The position numbers and the translations under genes are program-made. Shown piece after piece: positions 11,401 to 22,979 of a DNA stretch of 64,000 bases. How positions within the stretch are numbered: the stretch's first letter is position 1; the number at the start of each line of letters is the position of its first letter. Source of the stretch: Pomacea canaliculata (taxonomy: Eukaryota > Mollusca > Gastropoda > Architaenioglossa > Ampullariidae); NCBI RefSeq assembly GCF_003073045.1, contig NC_037593.1:11456735-11520734 (forward strand), read 5' to 3'. A model generated the notes under the pieces. It did not search any database, was not told the DNA's origin, and saw only the letters and a list, made by a program, of their open reading frames with translations.

Positions 11401-14099
11401 TTTATTATTTTTAATTGCACACTTTTAACTCACTATGCGTTTCTGTCCGAATGTCTGGACATCTGGTAATCGATTTTTCATCCACTTCTTATCGTCCTTT
11501 CTGGAGGTCTGACATCGTCAAGAGTTACTCATTTCCGGTGACAATGCAATATTAAATCATTTCCAGCAGTCAACATATAATTAAATAGTTTTTTTGTTTT
11601 CTTGTGTTCAAAACTTGTTTAGAACGTGTACGCCAGGAAAGGGGAGATGAATATCTGCTAGTCTAGAACTAGAAAACTATTGTTATCTCCCCTAAATCAG
11701 CCAATTTACAAGGAAATAATCCACAAAGTAAAGGAACATCGATATTGAAATTGAAAAAGACCAAAACCTTTTACATTAAAAGCTAAGTAAAAACTGTTTT
11801 AGAAAACACAATTTTCTTGCACTATATTTACTTAAAAAAAAAAAAAATGGTGAAACAATGTTTCGTTAGGTCGCCGGATTTTCTTTATTACATATAACTT
11901 AAAATAATAAAGTGTAAAAGGCATTTTTAGAACTTGAAACACGCTTGGGCCCTTCATACTTTTATATTTTATGTTATATGCATGGAATCAAACCCAGAGA
12001 CCTAAAGTAAAAAATTTTCGCCTTTTGTTGCGTTTCAAACAGAACTGGTTTTTTAATATTAACTCGACTTACTTTATTCTTAGTTTTGTTGCAAATGTCT
12101 ACTTGTCCAATCTTGCTTTTACCCCCTCTAGCTACGGGCCTCAGAGTGCTGGGAACTAGAGTATTTCGCGACCTACACACCCGATGTTGGCCTCACAATA
12201 TAGTAAGTTATATATACACTGCTCATATACGGACCGGGTGCTAGGCAAAGAGCTGGGAGGAGGTGAGCAGATTACTTTCTCAGTCTTTACTGTCTGCACG
12301 TGCTAATACTTAGCAGGTAACAGGTTCAAGTCCTACCTACCGCTGAACGTAGTTGTTATTACACTAGGGCCCACCGAAGGGTTATAGTGGTCAGAGGCGT
12401 AGACAGAGAAGGTGACGGACGGGTCACACTGAAAACGCAGGTCAGCTGCTGCTCTGATGATCCCGCTACCTGTACAGGTGAGAGAACACATCTTGACTGT
12501 TGGACCTTACGTACGTTAAAGACTGATACCATCATGCAACACGGGTGCTTAAGTTGTAAAGCATTCACGCGCAAAGACACACACGAGCACGCGTGGAGAA
12601 AGAAACAGAGAGACCAGTAGAGGTTGTCACCAAGGTTACCGTATCCAATTTCAAATCTGTTAGATGCAGGCGATGACGTCATCGTGTAGAAGATCCCGTC
12701 GCCATCTGTATCGTTAGCGTTCACGTCGTAGATGACTTCGCCGATTATTTTAGTTTTTGTCGACCCGAACGAATACGAGGCTGTAAGAAAAGAGAAGGAA
12801 CACTTCGTAACTCAGTCCTTCTATCGTGTTACACTCCTGCTACACTGTCCGTCTTACCGCCCCCCTCCTTTCTTCCTTGATCTGTCATCTAATGGAAGAG
12901 TAAGATTCATCATGCGGATGATGTTTTCCGTTGAAAACAATTAACGGTTCTGCTTTGTCAGAAGTGAGGATTACATCAGACTCACTGAAACTAGAGGAGG
13001 GATTGATGAAAGCAGGCGGGCTGTTGGGCTCCAGACGGACATCAACGGTCCCGGGAAAATCCTCCCCTTTGTCGTCAGTGCAGACCACCACCAGCGTGTA
13101 CTGGGTGGCCACCTGGTAGTTGAGGGTACCCACGCTGGGCGTGTACATCACACAGTACCCTGTTCCTGACACACAAACACACAACGCCTTAAATGTTTCA
13201 ACAAAATGATACAAAGTCTGTTGCAAGTGGTCAGCAAGCTAGTCGAATAGGTTGTTTGCTGGTTTATTCATCTTTTATTACTTTGTCGTTTATTTGTTGC
13301 TTAAAAGTGTGAATAGTTACCGGATGAACAAGGCCAAATGGGAAAACAGTTGCCGCAGGGGTTGGTGGGATAGATGGACTGACGATACACGCGCACAGTG
13401 TCATTGTCAGTGTCGGTGCAGGTGATGGGGAGGGTGTTGAGCTCCAGCTGGCGACTCTCTCTCTCTTTCACAGTCAGCACAACCTCCGGTATCGACAGCT
13501 AAAACAGAGACTAGCAGACATTAGAGTTTTTATAAAGTCACATGGCTCGTAGTCCAGCTAAGTCACGTGGATGGAGAGATCTCGGTGAGTCACAGAACTG
13601 TCACCGGAACCCTCCAACCAAGCTGGAAGAAAAAGAGTCATGTGCGGATAAACCGAAATTAAGGTCAGTCCTGCAGGTACAGAGAGGTAAGTGACGGGGG
13701 CAAGTGAGTAAGAGAACAATGACGACATAATCACTTCAGAATAAGAGCGCGTGCACACACACACAAATCTATCTATAGAAAGAAATTACTTGTACATGTA
13801 TTCGATAAATGATTTATTTTTTACCTTTTATTCTTCCTGTGTGTGTGTGTGTGTGAAGTGATCATGTCGCCGTGAGTGCGTTCGTGTGTGCGTGCGTGCT
13901 AGTGTGTGAATGTTTGCCTGACGACAAGACAAATCTAATTTTAAGCTTTCTCTCTCTCTCTTGTCGTGCGCTCGCGTCATTCCCCCATCAGTGGAACTCA
14001 CTGCCGAATGGACGAAGCTGAGGAAGTCACATGACAGGAGGCAGAGAAGACCGCACATAGCATACTTTCTCGTCATCATGGTCATCCCGATGACGTCAT
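5419..14099 (-). CDS. Cadherin-related single-pass membrane protein, gene A (complete, 13 exons, 744 aa)
   Basis: Coding exons in order: 14002-14085, 13321-13498, 12986-13165, 12640-12780, 12365-12469, 10650-10820, 9409-9599, 8070-8336, 7268-7543, 6530-6765, 6302-6412, 6053-6096, 5419-5669. They total 2,235 nt and every junction keeps phase. The protein has a signal peptide (1 to about 28) and an ectodomain with cadherin-type calcium motifs: LDYEY and DVNERP (about 300-335) and DKNDNEP (about 430). The N-terminal 230 residues are cysteine-containing and less typical. A Thr-rich stalk (about 539-560) and one membrane helix (about 571-590) follow, then a Cys/Arg juxtamembrane stretch, a Pro-rich segment, a charged coiled coil (about 685-715) and the end KRKVCNIL. 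The predicted role is surface adhesion or recognition. The tail shows no obvious classical-cadherin catenin-binding motif. The 44-nt exon 12 was found from phase logic and fits exactly. Gene B is its tandem paralogue. Confidence 0.88.
7546..7611. repeat. Two-copy direct repeat beside a splice acceptor
   Basis: A unit of about 33 bp beginning GGGTCAACAGAGAGCAGAGG occurs twice in tandem, just intronic of the acceptor of exon 9 of gene A. The second unit ends at the left target-site duplication of the hAT-like MITE at 7614. Confidence 0.8.
7614..7788. mobile_element. hAT-like MITE with terminal inverted repeats
   Basis: The element starts CAGGGCTTCTGCTAAGGC and ends with the near-complement GGCGTAAGCAGAAGCCCTG. 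It is flanked by ATGTAAGTG and ATGTAAGGG, consistent with an 8-bp target duplication plus chance identity. CAGGG termini and 8-bp duplications are typical of hAT elements. It is 175 bp, has no coding capacity and sits in the intron between exons 8 and 9 of gene A. Internal GGGGTCCC/GGGACCCC segments give further self-complementarity. Confidence 0.75.
8976..9052. repeat. AT microsatellite cluster
   Basis: Three (AT)n runs are separated by repeated CGGTAAA spacers, within an intron of gene A and directly 5' of a SINE. No gene is indicated. Confidence 0.8.
9057..9315 (+). mobile_element. tRNA-derived SINE (copy 1)
   Basis: It contains a B-box-like GGTTCAATGCCC followed by a conserved SINE body (CTTCCCCCAGTCCACTCTGC and a later TCTACCACC). 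The same body is present in reverse orientation at 25,905-26,165. The tRNA head is partly diverged, and an A box is poorly preserved in this copy. It lies in the intron between exons 7 and 8 of gene A. Confidence 0.7.
10230..10273 (-). pseudogene. Relic of a cadherin-like terminal exon inside intron 6 of gene A
   Basis: The 44 bases match the end of gene A's last exon and the start of its 3'UTR (5,405-5,448) at about 85% identity. Read on the minus strand in the matching frame they give AKICNIL followed by a stop, against RKVCNIL stop in gene A. Nothing 5' of it resembles the rest of that exon. It looks like a fragment left from a duplication within the cluster. A decayed alternative last exon is possible but no supporting acceptor was recognised. 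Confidence 0.6.
10821..12364. other. Large intron of gene A, no gene seen
   Basis: This 1.5-kb intron lies between exons 5 and 6. It is AT-rich with an A run near 11,835. Short open frames such as 11,971-12,180 show no recognisable protein features and no splice context. Flanking exon phases already match, so no coding exon is missing. Confidence 0.7.
14091..14098. promoter_or_regulatory. CRE-type palindrome TGACGTCA in gene A leader
   Basis: A perfect TGACGTCA octamer sits 6 bases upstream of the gene A start codon, with a second at 14,144-14,151. Both are conserved at gene B (1,332-1,339 and 1,381-1,388). TGACGTCA is the consensus for CREB/ATF factors. Function here is inferred only from the motif and its paired conservation. 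Confidence 0.4.
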
Positions 14100-14708
14100 C
14101 TACAGCAGGTAACTGATGGCGGCCTTACAGCACCACTGACTTATGACGTCATCAACGTTTCCTGTGAAGAAGACCGTTATTTGGAGTATTGCAAGCCATC
14201 ACATGAATGTGATAATTTCTGACATACATCCAAAAGAGGAATATAGACATTTGTGCGTGACATTGATATTTTATTTTAGTTATTGACATACGGTACAGCA
14301 GTAGGCCCCACCACCACTACCACCATCATCACCGCCCTGTATGTATTTAATGACTGATGGAATCCTCCTAAGGTCCAAAGTACAATACCCATTAGTTCTC
14401 AAAGTACATATGGCGAGGAATATATATTAAAATAGAACCAACTTTGAAATATGCTAGCAAATATACTTTATTCACCTCCATATACATCAGACAAACACTC
14501 TGTATATATACAAATAGTAACAGCTTTCACACACTCTTTTGATACCTTTCTGGTTGGTATTTTGACTAAATTACACATTTTACTTGAGAAGTTGACGAAT
14601 AGAAAAGCACACACACAAATTTATCTGATTCATACAATCTTTAGTGTTTAGGCTGAAATGTACTCAATGTCACAAATATAAACAGTTGAGAAGTAAGAGA
14701 AGTCCTAC

Positions 14709-14800
14709 CTTGGCGTGCCAGGGGCCCGGGAGGACGAATTAACTTTGATACAAGTACAGTTCAACACACCTCAGGACGAAATAAACTCTGTATTATTGAG
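14709..14800 (-). promoter_or_regulatory. Probable noncoding first exon of gene A
   Basis: A CCAAG|GTAGGA donor on the minus strand ends a block conserved with 2,027-2,110 upstream of gene B. It would splice to the acceptor CTGCTGTAG at 14,100-14,101, leaving a 14-nt leader before the coding start at 14,085. The transcription start is not resolved. Confidence 0.4.
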
Positions 14801-16346
14801 TTCATGTCTGTCTGGCACCTACACAGCACTCGTTGCATTCACAGTGTATGTTCTTTAAGTCTGAGTCAGGTTTCAGTCGGAGGCCAAAATAGTTGGTTCT
14901 GTCCGACACGGATGACTGAGCAAATTTCGATCTTTCAAAAGCCTCTACCGGGTAAGGTGTGTATGTGTCACAGTCGCTGGGCGAGAGGTATTAAATCACA
15001 AAACCTATCTGTAATAAAAAGTTGACACGAGGGAGAAAGTGTGAATAAAAAACCCAGCGCGTCCCTGTGTATGTTCTTTCTTCAGTTGTCAGAGTGTGTG
15101 TGTGCTGGCTTTGTAGACTTTTTATCTCCGTGTTTTTCTTTTGTGGCTACAGACGAGCGTTCAATGACTCGCCTGTTTGTCCCAGTTCAGACTTGTTCAC
15201 AGCTAAGGCAGTACATTCAGCACGAGTTAGTAGTGTTCACAGCTCTCGTGGCTCAGCACCAATTGCTAAACTAGTAAATATATATTTATTTAGATTAAAT
15301 TTACAATGGATCGTTTCATTTTGATATTCTTATCTTTTCCAATTCATTGGCCTTGAAATCAGATTTTTCTCCCAAGGTTGGCTGTGTACAATCTATTCAT
15401 ACATTTATTTATGAACAAAACACTATGTGTATATATGTCCAGAGAGAGTTCGTATCCCACTACCACATGAACAACGAACCACAAAATAACTGAAAAGATA
15501 TTTAAATATTTAATTAGGATTGTTGACATGAATTCAAAAATGCACGCAAAAGTTCTTTGGGTTGCTGTTTTATGAATGGAAGAGGGTAAGGGGGACGGTG
15601 GGAGCATCACGGGTAGCTTTACTTTGACTTTAACAGCAGTTTGAGCAAAAGATATAATTCATTTTATCTATTAGAAATGTTAAGGTGCTTTATGAATATT
15701 TAGCATCAAACTACAGCTCACATATTCTAGTCTATGACTGGAAATGCTCACTTTGGAAATACGAGTCTAGGCTATTAAAAATAGGAAGGCCATCGAAAGG
15801 TAGTCCTCAACACAATGTCAACTTGCCCTTTCAACTTCAAGCGTCATCTAACACTTACCGTGGTATTTCTTTTCAAAAAGTCGCTTCCTGTTATTTGAGC
15901 TTGGTGCTCGTACAGGAACTCCACAAGGGTGGGGGTTGTGTGTCAGGGTCGGAGAAGACAAGAAGGAAGCAGAAATGGAAGAACAGCAACAAGAATACAA
16001 AGACTGAGTACTGGCTACCCTGAGGGGTATCAGCTGACGTGACACGATCGAGGGTTTGATTAACTACGTTATGGCGGACAGGTGGCGAGTGTGCCATCAC
16101 CTCCACCCTGACTTTATTACAACATCGGCTCCAGACCCCAGCCATGGTGATTGTGCGCGAGCTGTCGTGAAGTCAAGGACTTCACAGACTGACACTGAGA
16201 AACAAAAACCTGCAAGGAAATTTAGTTGATATTTCCTCAAACTTTTGAAATAAAATATACTTTGTCTTTAAATAATTCAAGTTCGGTTCACAAAAGCAAC
16301 CCTATTTTTGTGAAACAATTCTTTCAATATAATAAATAAATAATGA

Positions 16347-16370
16347 CATCATCATCATCATCATCATCAT

Positions 16371-16406
<36 letters not shown>

Positions 16407-16422
16407 TTCTTCTTCTTCTTCT

Positions 16423-16451
<29 letters not shown>
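16347..16451. repeat. Composite trinucleotide repeat (ATC)n(TTC)n(GTC)n
   Basis: About 105 bp of uninterrupted 3-bp periodicity changes unit twice: ATC, then TTC/TCT, then GTC/TCG. The unit changes are what point mutation followed by expansion would leave. Reading frames through it (poly-Asp, poly-Met, poly-Thr) are artefacts of the repeat. Confidence 0.95.
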
Positions 16452-16457
<6 letters not shown>

Positions 16458-18003
16458 CTCATCATCTTCACCACCAGTCGTATTTGACATGATTTAAAAA
16501 CTAATGAGGCTGTCTCTAGTTGCTCACCCTCCTCTCCACCTACACACACTATCTCTCTATCTCTCCTGTCATACGACGCCAGTTGGCAGGAAGCACACAG
16601 GTGGGGAGCATAAAAACTCAAGAGATGTTGTGTCAGGCACGACCTTGTCTTCACCAGGACTAAAGTGCTGCGCAGCTCGCCGTCCCTGGTTGTTTCAAAA
16701 TAAGGGGTCGTGCCTGAAGGACAGCTTCCTGGGGCTGGGGTCACGACGCGGCGTACAGCCGTATAACTATGACTAACGAGTAGCAGTAAGCTATAATATT
16801 TATATTTACGTTGTATATAGCTGAGTGCCTACAGTTAGCAATCCAGCTAGCGTACCGAGGTGATGGGCACATAACCGCCGGTAAAGTGCGCATAGAAGGG
16901 AGTAGAAGTGCAGGGAGTCAGGGCAGGGGACGAGGAGGTCTACTTCAGTTAGATGTGTGAGGGGAAGGAATCCCAAAAGTGTGTTAAGATGAGCAGAAGC
17001 AAGGTGTTTGTATCTTCTGTCACTGGCTAAGCAGGTGTGTATACCTTATAAGTTGTATGATTATACGGCATTGCACAGGGTTCATGTGTAATAACAACAA
17101 TGAAAATAAATAAGATTTCTGTCATGTTCTAATGCCAATACAGACTAGTCAACAAAAATAAACTGATTTCTAGCAACAGCTTCTCTACCTTCTTTGCACC
17201 TAAATATTCTTTTATTATTACTCCGCCTAAGACTACCTTTCTTGCTCCATCATTTGTACCAGTCTACAACATCTACTCGTTAAACACCTTAAGCACCTCT
17301 CCTTAGCCTTATTCATGAATTCACATTTCTTATTTAAATGAAACCAAACCTTTGAATCAGTTTGTTTGTTATCGAGTTCTTTCTGAAGACTCTTTGATGG
17401 TTCTTGAAAGGATCTTTAATACTAAGGTTATTGTTTAGTCGTGTATATACATATGTGTGTGAGAGAGAGAGAAGAGAGAAAGATATAAATAGTTTCTTTT
17501 TTATGTTCTCTACTGTGTGTGCTATAGTGTCTGCTGGGTTGGCAGGTGCGTGCGAAAGTCAGTTCATCAAATTTACAAATTTGTAAACATTAAACATCAA
17601 GCTGTTGAGATAAAAACAACTGAACGCTGACTGCCAGGCCGGAAGCTTGAATACAAACTAGGACAGACCTCTTAGCATTTGACATTTGATTGCGCATGAT
17701 GATGGCGGAATATTTTACACGTAGGTCATGCACACACACGCACACACATAACAGGGGGAGGATTAAAATAAAAGTCCTATCTGCCCTGTGGAATAGGAGA
17801 ACTGTGAGAAGGTTTGTTTGCTGACACAGGGGCTCCTTCACCTTAACTAATGCATTGCTACTCTTTGTAACCGTCACCAGAATCGTCGTTGCTGTTGATG
17901 ATGTAAGTACAGCGACTTTTCGTGTCTTCGATTTGTGCAGCAACTTCAGGTGAGCTCCCTGGACTACCTGGGTATTGCATCTTTGCACCTGTCATCAAGC
18001 AAC

Positions 18004-21000
18004 ATGGAGGAAACGCAATCTTTGATGAGAGCCAGAAGGTTTTTCACGCAAAGACGGGAACATGGTACGTGGTGATTTGTCTTTGTCTCCATTTTTACAA
18101 AAAAATATATATTTCTTAATAATTCTCTGGTCAAGAATGGTCCTTTTGTCATTAACTGAATTAAACCCTTCAAAATAGCTCCATAACCATAAAGACATAG
18201 GTAGAATAAAATAAGACGAAATAAAATAAACAGACATTGACCAGGAAATGAAATATAAGAGAAGAATAAATGATTTGAAGTACACAGTGGATTTGATAAA
18301 GGACAATACGAACGTTCTGCAAAAATCGCTGGAAATAAAGAATAAAGTATCACATAAACATATTCCGGTGCTATTTTATGACGAAGAGACACGAGAAATA
18401 TATTAATGTTTTCTTTCTTGATCACACCTGGATTTGTTTAAAAAAGGAATTGACGAAAGGATAATATTTCTAAAAATAGCTCTCTTCCCATGCAGCATCC
18501 TGCAGCCGCATACAGGCCCGCTATGTTCTGGCCCTCATGTCCTTCTTGGGCTTCTTCAATGCCTACTGTCTGCGTGGAAACCTCAGTGTTGCTCTTGTTG
18601 CCATGGTGACCAATCCGTCTTCGGACAATGTCAACGCCAGTGACGAATGTCCGGGTGCGGAAATAACCGCCAATGTAACGAGGCTTGGGGTAAGATTTCA
18701 CTTGCTGATGAGTTTCTGGGTAATGAATAATGAAGGTTTTAGTACATTCCATTGTATTTTTCTTCAGCTTCGTGTATTTGTACGAGTGCGTTTAAAAACT
18801 TGAACTTTTTGGTCAGGAAAGGAGTGTCTAATACAGGTAAAAAAAAAAAAAAAGCAGCAAAAACCCTTTTAATATCACCTTATTTTCTGCAATCGGTTTA
18901 CAGGGTGAGTTCGACTGGGACCAAAACTCTCAGAGCCTGATACTGGGAGCCTTCTACTACGGCTACATCCTGACTCAGGTGCCTGGCGGCTGGCTGGCGG
19001 AGAAGATGGGAGGGAAACTGCTCTTCGGGGCTGGTATTCTCTGCACCTCCATCCTGACCCTCTTCACGCCATTGGCTGCTCGTGCTGGGGTGCCTTACCT
19101 TGTGGCCGTGCGCGTGCTGGAGGGGGTGGGAGAGGTCAGAGCAGCTCATGTTCTAAGCAAATCCTGCTGTCTCTTCTATTCTTCTTCTCACTGGCTTAAA
19201 CCTTTGTAGGGAAAACGATAGTACGAGTTATTCATTGTCTTAACTCGTTTCTTTCATCGTTGTGATGGTTGAATTCAAGCGCGTGCGCTGGCTTGGAAAA
19301 ATAATGATAGAAACAACTCCATGAAATGCGGCGTGCGGTGTTTTTAACACAATTTTCAGATTAACAAATATTATTATGACAAACAAGAAAAGATTTTCCG
19401 CGTATGTCTTTCTTACTCAGGTACACACCCGGGTACACATGCAGATATACATGGCATGCCCATAGTGAGACACATAAATAGAATTAGTACTTTGCACCGG
19501 GTGTACTATCAACAACACCAGTGACGTCAATTCACAGGGTGTGACCTATCCGACAATGCATGCCATGTGGGGGGACTGGTCTCCAGTCTACGAGCGCAGC
19601 ATGCTGGCCACCTTCAGTTCGTCGGGTAAGACCTCCGCTGGTAATTTCTTCTTGCTAGACCTAATTAAACATAAAATTATTCTGAGAAGTACAGGCTTGT
19701 CACGCGGGATTAGGTCAGTCGGCTTGGGTTACTCAAGAACTGAGCTACCGATATATACACACACACACACACCTTTACATCATCCAGCATTCACAGATGA
19801 AGACATGCACTCAAAGGAAATAGCAAAACTGCTTTAATATAAAATATGACTAAATTATTGAAAAAGAAGTAATAAATAAAAAATAAATTATAAAAATAAA
19901 TAAAACAAACAAATAAAGATAAATAAAATGACAAAATAGAAAATAATTCTTTGCCCGGGTATTTCTCCTCTCATTCTTGTTATAGGAGACGCATTTTTAT
20001 CTCTCATGAACCTAAGTATATTTTCTAGCACAAAGTTTTGTTGATATAATCTGTTTGTCATTGAATGTCTCAAAGGAGCCCAGCTAGGTACTGTGTTTGT
20101 TATGCCCATCTCTGGATTACTGTGCGAGCATGGCTTCGCTGGTGGATGGCCTTCCGTCTTTTACGTCTTCGGTACGTCTTTGAGTCGTCTTTACGTTAGT
20201 CCGTTCTTTAGTCATGTGGGTCTCCTACAGAGTGTGAAGGTCTTTCAACTCTCAGCTGGGTTTGATAGCGATTATAGAACTGAAGCATATTAACATTATT
20301 TCACTACCTTTCTTGAATTTACTCTGAAGGAAATCCGGCTCTTTCAGAAAAGAACGATAGTCCCTGCTGCAATAGTGAAAAAATAGAATGACCAAGTAAT
20401 GTATTTCAGTTTACGAATCCTAAAATCTCGACTGGTAAAATGTGCTCATGTTGCTAAAAATTGTACTGATTTTTCAAAGAATTCTGCCTATTTTTCATAG
20501 AAATTTGATAAAAATGGTCTTTGAATATCTCTACGTTTTCAAATTAAAACTTAATGTATGAGTTTCCAGTTTTCGGAAGTCAGTGGTGTTCCTCAGTTGA
20601 CGACCTTTTAAGGGTTTGTGCGTACTTTATAGAGGCCTAGTCTGCACATAAAATGTCTTCATCGAAAAGTGTGTAAATGATTGAAATAATGATGTTCATG
20701 ACAACGACGATGATGATGCTGTTTTTCTCGGGTTCAGGTGCGTTTGGTTGCGTGTGGTTTCTGTTTTGGCTGCTGCTCGTATACGACACACCTGCAAGAC
20801 ATCCGCGCATCACGATGGAAGAGAGAAAGTACATAGAAAGTTCCATTGGTGGCAAAAGGAAGGTAATGAGAAGACTCTCTTTCTCCACACACACACACAA
20901 CGCTTATCATTAACATGGAAAGACATTTCAAAGCATTAACTAATGAAACTCTATAATCTGGCAGAAAATTCCGACCCCATGGAAGCGAATCGTTACTTCA

Positions 21001-22777
21001 CCTGAGGTCTGGGGAATAATGACAGCCCACTTCGCCAACAACTGGGGTCTGTATGGCATGCTCACCTGTCTGCCCATCTACTTAAAGACTGTTCTCCACT
21101 TCAACATTCAAGAAGTGAGGACAGAATGACTCCTTGTTTCGTTCTTTAAGTTTATTTAATCGTCACTTTGATCCACGGTTTCTAGAGCTCGCTGGTTAAG
21201 TTTATCAGATGGATGTTATTATCACACAGTCTGTAAATGTCTCATTGTCCCTGTAGAACGGTCTTCTATCCTCTCTGCCTCACCTCGTGATGCTGGTGAC
21301 ACAAATTTTCATCAGTTATGTCGCAGACTGCATTCGCAGCAGGAGATACCTGTCAACAGTTGTTTCACGGAAACTAATGAACACTTTAGGTATGCCGATG
21401 CTTCTAAAACATGCTTTCGATAATTAGACACCACAGAACATGATCAGTCCAAGACACTTTTCATAAGCTAAACTCTCGATATTTCGATATGAGTTATCGA
21501 TAAAACAGTCCTTGTGACTGTCTTTTGCAAAGCAAATGTATATCTATCTCAAGGAATTCTTTGAGGCTCTTTTTTAAAGCTTGTCCTGTTAATATCAGTC
21601 ACAACTTGCATAAATTATACATCTGAACTGCTGTGGTCAGATCACGTTACACTATGAACGTAGTAGGTGTGTATGTTGAACAAGATGTTCATCGTTCACA
21701 TTAGTGTATTTGACGAAAAGCAAAGGTTTGGATGCCGGCTAACAGGTCAGGTGCTCCCGGCATGCCTCATGCTGGCGGCTGGCTTCAGTGGGTGTGACGC
21801 GGCCATAGCTGTCGCGCTGCTGACGCTGTCCTTAGGGTTCAGTGGCTTCGCTATGGCTGGCTTCAACGTCAACCACCTGGACATTGCTCCTAGGTTTGCA
21901 GGTGATGGCTCTCCTACACTCCTCTGCTTCTTTACCTCCCTAGTGTTTATAAATTTACATGTCTAGATAGGACAGCACCTTAATTTTTCGTGAGTGTGTG
22001 AGAGAGAGAGAGAGAGTCAGAGAGACCAAACAGATTGATAAATTAATAAATATTTATGAAAAACAGACCACAGAACACTGAGCGACCAACTGTTACTGAG
22101 TGTAAACATACGTTTACTTGTTTTACAGGAACGCTCTTAGGTATCACAAACATGGTGGGCACCATTCCTGGATTTGTGGGACCAACAGTTCTGGGTGTTT
22201 TGACCAACGAAAACGTAAATAATCACTATTTAATGATTGACATCCTATTCAAGAATAAAATAATATCAAGAGCTACGACACTCACCACAGAGAAATAATT
22301 GCTATGGGGCTTACATTGCTGTATAACATGCTAATAACTTAACTACAGTGTGTCAATATTACACCCTTTTAATGTTGTAGTGAATGTTTACATACAGCAG
22401 TCCTGTAATTTTCCACCTGAAATCCATTAGATCACTTATGTAAATTTGTAAGATTATTTTAAGAAGTCCCTAAATATTCATTTAGACCTAAAAACTCTCA
22501 CTTGACCTTTCATGCCTCAGATTCTATGTCTTTTTTTTTAATCCTAACCTTAAGTCTCAGTTTGTAAACATTTTCCATTGGACAGCAAACATTCGTACAG
22601 TGGCGAGTCTTCTTCTACCTGACGGCAGCTTTGTACCTGGCGGGAGCCGCGCTCTTCTGCATCCTGGCCAAAGGGGAGGAGCTATCCTGGGCACGCTCTC
22701 CTCAATCCGTTGCTTCCATCGCCACACAGTCACTGGAAGTGACGTCACTATCCCAGCAAGCTTCAGTCCTAGTTTGA
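18004..22777 (+). CDS. SLC17-family anion transporter, copy 1 (complete, 503 aa)
   Basis: Coding exons: 18004-18064, 18496-18689, 18904-19134, 19538-19625, 20076-20171, 20738-20862, 20965-21114, 21257-21389, 21746-21901, 22129-22214, 22586-22777. All phases match and the sum is 1,512 nt. Family marks in order: [20 protein letters not shown] (helix 1, with the conserved Arg), [37 protein letters not shown], then [17 protein letters not shown] (signature of helices 4-5), [36 protein letters not shown] and the EGEEL-type end of helix 12. SLC17 members are 12-helix facilitators for organic anions at vesicles, lysosomes or plasma membrane. Substrate is undetermined. This is the most diverged copy: its first exon (METQ-type, 20 aa) is unrelated to the others and it has GN where copies 2-5 have AN in helix 1. 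A polyadenylation signal follows at 22,974. Confidence 0.95.
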
Positions 22778-22973
22778 GTATCTGAGTATGATAGTGATGC
22801 TGAGTCTTTGATGAGTGTTAACTAGCTTGGGCAATGAGTATAAAGGAACGTGTCTTCGTTGTAGCTTCTAAACAAATAAGAAAAGATCCGCCAACTTGAT
22901 TCTTGTCCGTTACATATACACGTATATTTGATTTAATAATATTTTATTTACTCAAATGCACTGAATAAATACA

Positions 22974-22979
22974 AACAGC
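22974..22979 (+). terminator. Polyadenylation signal AATAAA, SLC17 copy 1
   Basis: AATAAA lies 197 nt downstream of the copy 1 stop codon, a usual 3'UTR distance. Confidence 0.55.

Larger units (their letters stand above)
14100..18003. other. Spacer between the cadherin-like pair and the SLC17 array
   Basis: The first 2 kb (to about 16,080) is the duplicated upstream region of gene A. The rest holds a composite trinucleotide repeat (16,347-16,451), a 12-bp inverted repeat (16,633-16,717) and AT-rich unique DNA. No conserved coding exon was recognised. The promoter and any leader exon of SLC17 copy 1 probably lie in the last kilobase but were not identified. Confidence 0.65.

Noticed and set aside
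12359-12724. Single 121-codon minus-strand frame spanning exons 4 and 5 of gene A
   Set aside because: Splice sites and phase show two exons (12,640-12,780 and 12,365-12,469) in a different frame.
16302-16744. Minus-strand frames with poly-Asp, poly-Thr or poly-Met runs
   Set aside because: They are translations of the trinucleotide repeat, with no splice or start context.
17964-18425. Minus-strand frame of 153 codons over SLC17 copy 1 intron 1
   Set aside because: It is antisense to a well-supported exon and intron, AT-rich, with no recognisable domain.
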